Shown here piece after piece: positions 57,916 to 64,000 of a stretch of DNA of 64,000 nucleotides. Made by a program: the position numbers and the translations under genes. Every line of letters begins with the position of its first letter. Position 1 is the first letter of the stretch. This DNA is from Saccharum officinarum (lineage: Eukaryota > Streptophyta > Magnoliopsida > Poales > Poaceae). Location of the stretch: NCBI GenBank assembly GCA_020631735.1, contig CM036188.1, forward strand, positions 10,086,214 to 10,150,213, given 5' to 3'. The notes beneath the pieces were generated by a model. It searched no databases. It was not told the DNA's origin and saw only the letters and a list, made by a program, of their open reading frames with translations.

Positions 57916-58299
57916 GCCCCAATCCATCAGGGATGCCTGGCGCGCGTCGGTCGAATCCGCGTGTGCTCGAGAGGGCGAATCGGAGTCGGTGTCCGAATTG
58001 GCGAATTCTGTCGTTGACGAGCTGCGTGGGTGTACCTAGTCGGATTCTTGATTTTAGGGAGTTCTTCAAAATGCTGTAAGGGAGGAGGAGGCGGTTGGTC
58101 GCTGAGGAAATCTTTTCCAACAGATTTGATGAAAGCGCGCAAGATTCAGAGAAACAGAAACGATCGGACATACGGGGCTTCGTTGCCCTGCCCAGTCGGA
58201 TACATTGAAAGAAAGAAGAAACTGGTGAATTTGAACATCGATTTTGATAATTTTTTGTTGTGGAAAGTTTTCAAAATGAATTCGAAGTTTCGAACATCG

Positions 58300-58441
58300 A
58301 GTTTGATACTTTTTTAGAATTCTCTAGAGCAAAAATTTGATGTTTGGAAGGTTCTAGAGATGTTTTCATGAGCTCCAAATATTTTATTCAGGTTTTTCAT
58401 GTTCTAAAATATCTCTAAGATTTTCCTCATAATTTTAGGAG

Positions 58442-58443
<2 letters not shown>
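58300..58443. repeat. Reverse, truncated copy of the 55855-56395 element
   Basis: Its reverse complement matches the start of that element across words such as AATCTTA.AGATA..TTAGAACA and AAATATTT.GAG.TCATGAAAA. It flanks copy 2 on its 5' side, while the fuller copy flanks the 3' side. Confidence 0.5.

Positions 58444-58444
<1 letters not shown>

Positions 58445-58484
<40 letters not shown>
58445..58484. repeat. (AT)20 microsatellite
   Basis: Uninterrupted AT dinucleotide run, flanked by 16-bp direct repeats CTCATAATTTTAGGAG (58426-58441 and 58487-58502). Confidence 0.95.
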
Positions 58485-58486
<2 letters not shown>

Positions 58487-58502
58487 CTCATAATTTTAGG
58501 AG

Positions 58503-59730
58503 ATTTTTTCTCATAACTTCACTTGTCTTTTTCTATTTTCTCTCTTTCCAAGGTGTAATGATCACGCCTTTATAGGGATATTATATATGTAATTTCTCAC
58601 TAACCTTGGTCTCTTCACCTATACTCTAGAAGTGCACTTATTTTTGGACGGAGAAAGTATTAGGTATTTACCAATTTTTTAAACAAAAAGGATGGAACTG
58701 CCTTTAAAATCCTTTTAGAGGGTATAGGACTGTGTGTTTGGTTTGGAGACCAAGTGGGTTGGGTCGGGTCTAATCCAGTCTTTTGGGATGAGATGAACTC
58801 ATCTCGTGTTTGGTTAAGGGGTTAGGTTGAACCCAGTTTTTTTGTTTGGTTGCAAGGATGGAGAGGGATGAAATGGATGCCATTTTGACACCGTTAACAC
58901 TACAATTAGTGGGGCCCACCTATCATCTGGTTTATTTTCTTTTTTCCCCATATCTTCTTCCTCTGCTCACCGTCTGTGTTTTGAGTGCCTGAGCCATCGG
59001 AGAACCACACATCGACTTCCGACAGACAACCATGATGCTCACCACAGTTATGAACCCATGACACAGTCGTTGGAAGAACAGACTCCCCAATAAAATGAAA
59101 TAAAATTATGGCGAGCACTGTAAAACAGACTAGAAACTAGCAAGACTTTGAGGAAACGAAGTTGGAAAGGGAGTGAAAAATGCATTCTATGCGGGGTGGC
59201 GGAAACAGCTTTTTGGACCAGGTTGGGATAAACATCCTACGAGGGTGCAGTATCTTTTTGGTAATTGGTCGACATAGTAAGATAATAATACTAAAAGTTG
59301 TGAAGAACAAACACGTTCGATATTAACCCAGCGGCAAGCGCTACATGGACATTACCTTTAACAATAAATGGCACATGTGGAACTCTAGGTAGCTAAGGTA
59401 AATAGTCACACCATTAATCCTAACATGCCTTACGGAATTCAAACAAAACACGGCCTACACTGGCATACGTGGAACTTTATACTGCTAAGGTTCGGAACCA
59501 CCTCTAATCGTAATATGCCTTAGGGAATTTAATTTCCTGGGTCTATTGCATTTCATCTACTGGGTGTAGCACGGGTATTTTCCCTTTCTCTCGTGCCCGA
59601 AGATGGTTTAGCTACATCCTTCTTCCTATCACTTTTGGAACTTGAGGGCTGCTTCACGAGCTTTAAGCTCTTCCTCCTAACGCTTGATGGCTGCCTCACG
59701 CGCACCTAACTGCTTAGTGTTATTTTGATT
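58503..59730. other. Non-coding interval
   Basis: No supported gene. The text near 58735-58850 (TTTGGTTTGGAGACC, GGTTGAACCCAG) resembles grass MITE termini but I could not pair the ends. Confidence 0.35.
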
Positions 59731-60577
59731 CAGGTAGTAAATGCATAAAGATGGTTCATCTAAAATTTTAGATAATCTTGGTTGGTTTTTGTTGTTGCAA
59801 CTGCAATTGAAAAAGGACAACCAGTTTATTTTGGTTTTGCATTTGTTGTCATTTCCCTTGGAAATTGGACTGTATTTATTTCTATGTATATGCTTTCTTA
59901 GTCAATTTTGATTGGGAAGGAAAACAAATCATCTGTTTTTATTCTAGCGTGACAAAAGATCACATTGATGCTGATGCTATGTTTGAAATTTGGCTAAAGA
60001 GAGTTGAAATTAGCCGAATGCTAATAATAAGGCCAGGGGATGGTCACTCAACCGATCGGATGTGTATGATTGGATGGGCCATTGCGTTTTCTTTTCTTTT
60101 TTTTTTGTTTAAAAGATTTGGGCCAGTAACTAGGTTTACGTGTTGGTAGTAGTGTGCAACTTAGCCCATGTAAAGCTTTATTGTGTAAGCCCAGCCCATT
60201 GGAAATTGTGCTTAAGGGCAATTTGTGGTGCTTCCATCCGTTCTTCTCCGATTAAATAAAATTCCGATTTTTCTAAAAAAGAAATTCGTTTTTTTCCAAC
60301 TGCTTTTGTGGCAGACTGGCAGTGTTCTTGATCTTTTAATAGACAATCAACACGCGAGTAATTCATTCTTAATACGAGTTGGATTATTTTGAAATTGAAA
60401 CATAATCAATCAAGACGTACGATACTCGCAGATGGATGCATCCATTACAGTTTGGGCTTGCAAAAGGCTCCAAATTCAGATGAAATCTAAGACCTTCCAT
60501 AAACACAAAACATTCAAATTCTAACACCATAAGCTAGCTGCGTAAGCAATTCTCCATTATCTAAAACAACATTATTA

Positions 60578-60702
60578 GGCCAGTCTCAGTGGGAGTTTTA
60601 TGTAAGTTTCATTTGCATTAAATAAATTGCCATATAGGCACTTTAGATGACATGACAGTGTATTTAAGAAATGAGAGAAGAAATTCTCTTGGCACTTTAG
60701 AG
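60578..60702. mobile_element. MITE residue at the break of PNRC-like copy 3
   Basis: Starts GGCCAGTCTCAGTGGGAG right after a TTA, a grass Tourist/PIF-type MITE terminus. The other terminus is missing. It directly replaces the 3' half of the coding region seen in copies 1 and 2. Confidence 0.5.
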
Positions 60703-61071
60703 GTGCATGTCCCACCTCTTCACGGAGTCGGCCCGGCCTGGCTTGGGCGGCGGCGATGTCGCGCTCTTGCGGGAGGATCCGCGTCCGTTGCAGCTCCTGA
60801 CGCTGCCGGCGCAAGTGGAACGAGGGCTTGATGAGGCTGAGAATTCTGTGCTCGCTGACTTGGTCTTGTGCGCGTCCCACTCCCACCACCTCTCGTCGGC
60901 GTCGGCGCGGCTGGGCTTGACGGTGGCGGGCAGCTTTGGGAGGATGGCGGCGAGGCATGGGCCCGGCGTTGGGAGCAGCGGCAGCATCTTCCACTTGGGT
61001 AGGGTCGGGAGAAGCGCCGGAAGAGCTGCGTGTGCCACCTTGAGGTGCACGCGGGCAACCGGGATAGCCAT
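60697..61071 (-). pseudogene. PNRC-like copy 3, 3'-truncated
   Basis: Starts MAIPVARVHLKVAHAALPAL like the other copies. It keeps the first module (changed to RADADERWWEWDAHK by an insertion) and most of the second (RADSVKRWDMHL), then hits a stop in MITE-derived sequence. It encodes 124 aa, against 218 in the full copies. The third module, acidic region and YAGP motif are gone. The original 3' UTR text (CATTCAAATTCTAACACCAT) is still present at about 60508, so the loss is an internal deletion. A retroelement LTR also separates it from its TATA box. Confidence 0.85.
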
Positions 61072-61130
61072 GGTGGATCGAAGACATACAGAGACGCACA
61101 CGATCCAGAAAGCGCCTCAAGTGAGGAGAG

Positions 61131-61917
61131 TGTTGACGTGCGAAATTGATCACACGGCAACACACTCGATTTCTCAATTGAAATAGCAACTTGGCCGATC
61201 CTCTCTTTTGTCGAAGCAAAAGATAGAACGTACGGCCTTCTTCTTGCCGACTTCAAGAAGCGTGACTTGCTCCCAACAATCAGTAATAGATTAATCTCAA
61301 ACGGGACCTAAGCGGCGTCTAGATCTCGCTTGATGAATGCAGCAACTAGGATTGGCCCTAGAACTGCGATCTCTGAGCTTGGCAGGCGAGAACGGAGACA
61401 AAAGAAGAGAAAACGAACAAAACAAAAAGGTACATAAAGAATAACTGCGAAAACAGTAGGTTTGTTTTTTTTTGACGATGTTGGTGAACCCCTCTACCGG
61501 CCTTAACCCCATAAATATATAGGGTGATCTGGACTTTGATCTTACGATGCCGACTGATCTTTCTATGTGTGGACTCCTTTCTCTCTGCCCGATTCCTTAG
61601 GTGCATGCCGCCATGCGCAAGACGTGCCTGGTCTTCCCGTCTGCTATCTTCCAGCGGACCCTCTTCTTCTGATCGCAATCCAAACCGCCAAGATCAGTAT
61701 CTCACGTACCTGCACCTGCATGTCTTCTTAATAAAAAGTTGCTAACAATAGCATGACGGCGGCTAATTACCACCACTCCCTTCTTTGTTCCCATCCAGGC
61801 AATACTAGCATTAGGATCTTTAGATTTTTAGAGCCGAATAAATTAAACCTGTCAGTAACCCATCATTCGGCCATTGCACGATCCATATTTATACTTTACC
61901 AAATTTAGCTATCAACA
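61131..61917. mobile_element. Solo LTR, 787 bp, TGTTGA...TCAACA
   Basis: Flanked by the 5-bp duplication GAGAG (61126-61130 and 61918-61922) and terminated by the inverted words TGTTGA/TCAACA. Comparison with copies 1 and 2 shows the leader sequence continuing across it. No internal genes. Lineage undetermined, size in the Ty1/copia range. Confidence 0.88.
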
Positions 61918-61975
61918 GAGAGGATCAATATGATGCGGAGAGGCGATGGTGGGATGACCGTCGGTGGCAACAGCA

Positions 61976-61986
61976 GATATATATAG
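61976..61986 (-). promoter_or_regulatory. TATA box of PNRC-like copy 3, displaced
   Basis: CTATATATATC on the minus strand, matching copies 1 and 2, but about 905 bases from the ATG because of the inserted LTR. Confidence 0.5.
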
Positions 61987-62479
61987 CCCTAGGGACGCAG
62001 GACGAGTCAGTGGTATCATCAGGTTTCAGGTGAGTCCGATCGGAGTCGTTCGAACTCATTCAACGACGTCTGCCGCGTGGGCGCGACGCAATCTCTGTTC
62101 GATTCCGTTTCGGTGCTCGATCTGACACATTGAACAACTGCTAGGAGATGGCGGCAGCGGCCTGTAGGAGAATCGAGCAAGCCTCCACGGCCACGCTGAC
62201 ATGGTTGCTCCAGCCTCCAGGTCCAGGCACGCCCGCCGCTCTCACCACTCACGAAGTGTTCGACGCCGCGCCCCATCCACCCATCCAACAGTGCAGGATG
62301 CCAACTCACTAACTGCCTCCATGCATGGTTCCATACTTTGTTTATCTAAAATAATTATATGGAAAGACAACCAAGTTAAATGGATATTCCAATGTAAATC
62401 TCTATGCGACTATCCATTTTGTATTAGTATCTAGCATATTCGGATCTGTGCTCATATATATAAGAAAATAAGGTGAATA

Positions 62480-62705
62480 TTATCATTCGTATCAATTCCT
62501 TCCACCCCTAATGTCTAGCTAGTATCCAAATACTTGTTCTTTGGAATTCCACAAGAGCATCCATCAGCTAAGTGTCCAAATTTGGAACTTAACCAGTGTT
62601 TTTTACTGGGCTTCTTTCTGCCTTTTTTTGGGCCAATGGATTGTCTTTTCTTTTTTGATTTTTTGGGCTAATGAACGGAATATACTAATTTTGTTGTTCT
62701 TTCGG
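62480..62705. repeat. Dispersed ~230-bp repeat, copy B
   Basis: Partner of 39056-39290 in direct orientation. Ends just before the LTR at 62723. Non-coding. Confidence 0.7.
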
Positions 62706-62722
62706 TAATCTTAGTTTCATAA

Positions 62723-64000
62723 TGTCACACTCCAATTAAAGGACAATATAGAGTGCATACATCTTATGTGCGCCCCAGGAATAGTCGCACACATAAGCTG
62801 ACAAATTAACAAAAGTATCATCACCATGTACATACATAACGTTATTACATCACGTAGTTCTTACATAATAAGCGGAAAAGTAAATAGCAACTCTCAGGCG
62901 TAGTGTCTGATCCACAGGGAAGGACGACTGGCTGACCCAAACCTAGAAATCTTCCGGAAAGTCCTCGTAGAAACTGTCATCTGTTACCCATCCGGGATTT
63001 TTATCCAAAAACAATATAGCAACAAGTGTGAGTACATTTGTACTCCGCAAGTATAGTATGAGGATTCATGAGGCTCAAAAAGGATAGACTCGGTTGACTG
63101 CAGTTAGCACTTTTAGTAGATCAACATTTCATTATTAATCATTATTAAGTTATGCTCAAACTCCCATTTAACCCACATGATCCACTACTAGAATTAAGAA
63201 GAGAAAGCAACAGTGTGATCTCATCATCATCTTCATAGTTCATCCACATATCTAGTAACCATTTATTCTGTGAGTTTTCCGGGCCGCTCGTGTCCGTGAG
63301 CACGGCTGTTATAACAGTTTTAACACTCTGCAGAGGTTGTGCATCTTTACCCGTGAGTCGTGCTACCCGTATGCCCGGGGCCCGTCGACCCCCTAACACT
63401 TCCAAGGTGAGCAGGCAGGGTACACTATGAAGCCTTCCATAGGCCTCTTCTAACATGTTAGGGCCGCGAGGTTTCCTCGGCAGGCAGATATAGAGAACCC
63501 CCCTTTCGATGGCACAATTCCCGCAGGCTATACACATCAGAACAGAGGCAGTTCTATACCCAAAGTGGCAAGCCCCTCTTGCGTCCTTTCGGGTAACCTC
63601 TAACAAGCTAGAAAAGATCCTATTACTAAGCTAAAGTCAGAGCCATATGACTCTCACGGTTGCACTGTATGTCCCAGCTTTTGCCCTACAGACAAGTCCT
63701 TACGGAGAGTTTAGGGCAACATGATCGACATCATTTGCACCATCACCCTATATCTCAATTATTACCATCATGTTTATCCGTTTGTTCCATTAATCATAGT
63801 ATTGATCATGTTTGAATAGAGCACTAGCATTCTACCCATATGCAATAAAACCCATAGGTATTGAGATATAAGTCATAAATGGCTAGGATGTCCTTATAGT
63901 CGAGCAATATTAGACACATGCATAATGAGTAGATTATATCATGAATAGGAATCAAGGAAGGCCCATGCTATACTTGCCTTGGTTCACGAACTGCTGCTGG
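62723..64000 (-). mobile_element. Tekay-like LTR, cut by window end
   Basis: Begins TGTCACACTCC and follows the order of landmarks of the LTR at 28230-31121, with clear divergence: a GCCGCTCGT(G/A)TCCGTGAGCA block, GGTAACCTCTAACAAG, and CCATGCTATACTTGCCTT near the end. Distinct subfamily. Whether it is solo or part of a full element cannot be seen. Orientation is taken from the match to the other element. Confidence 0.8.

Larger units (their letters stand above)
59731..62335. repeat. Segmental duplication, unit 3
   Basis: Counterpart of unit 1 across its 3' flank, gene, leader and 5' flank, interrupted by the solo LTR at 61131-61917 and lacking the 634-bp insertion of unit 1. Confidence 0.75.

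Noticed and set aside
57779..58171. N-terminal extension of PNRC-like copy 2 to 349 codons
   Set aside because: The TATA box falls within it and copies 1 and 3 share only the part from MAIPVA onward.

Overview
This is nuclear DNA from a grass (Poaceae). I infer a PACMAD grass, probably Andropogoneae (sorghum, sugarcane or Miscanthus type), from short GC-rich first exons, GT-AG introns, grass-type MITEs and a chromovirus of the Tekay/Del type. Genes are sparse and most of the window is transposable elements, many nested. I see no tRNA, rRNA or CRISPR. Nothing prokaryotic is present.

Region by region. 0.8-4.8 kb: a complete gene for the chloroplast signal recognition particle GTPase cpSRP54 (minus strand, about 15 exons). 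5.1-12 kb: remains of a hAT (RICESLEEPER/Ac-like) transposon, with a broken transposase, an opposite-strand fragment of a UPL3/UPL4-type HECT ubiquitin ligase, and a later solo LTR with a 5-bp target duplication. 12.2-15.7 kb: a Tourist-like MITE, a small hAT element with a perfect 8-bp target duplication, and a Mutator-like element. 15.9-16.8 kb: a FANTASTIC FOUR (FAF) family gene. 19.4-23.4 kb: a CRIB-RhoGAP (RopGAP) gene with an apparent 1-bp frameshift close to its start. 24.4-27.4 kb: MITEs and a frameshifted small secreted cysteine-rich gene.

28.2-38.5 kb holds a complete, young Tekay-like Ty3/gypsy element (minus strand). Its 2.9-kb LTRs are about 99% identical and share a TTCAA target duplication. 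It has a PBS and a PPT, but gag, protease and most of reverse transcriptase are absent. 39.35-43.3 kb is a 4-kb solo LTR (TGCGC duplication). 43.6-48.6 kb is an LTR of another family with an internal 546-bp tandem duplication. A second LTR of the same family is nested in it (GCATG duplication).

50.9-62.3 kb is a segmental triplication carrying three copies of a short intronless gene (minus strand). The protein has three RWDxHK modules and a C-terminal PNRC-like YAGP...LPMP motif. Copies 1 and 2 are intact at 218 aa. Copy 3 is cut off by a deletion with MITE residue, and a solo LTR sits in its 5' leader. The window ends inside another Tekay-like LTR (62.7 kb to the end).

The three conserved single-copy-type genes (cpSRP54, FAF, RopGAP) act in unrelated processes: thylakoid protein targeting, meristem regulation and ROP GTPase signalling. 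I find no operon-like or defence-like system. The most unusual local features are the PNRC-like gene triplication, the ubiquitin-ligase fragment inside the hAT remnant, and the duplicated promoter modules in the LTR family.
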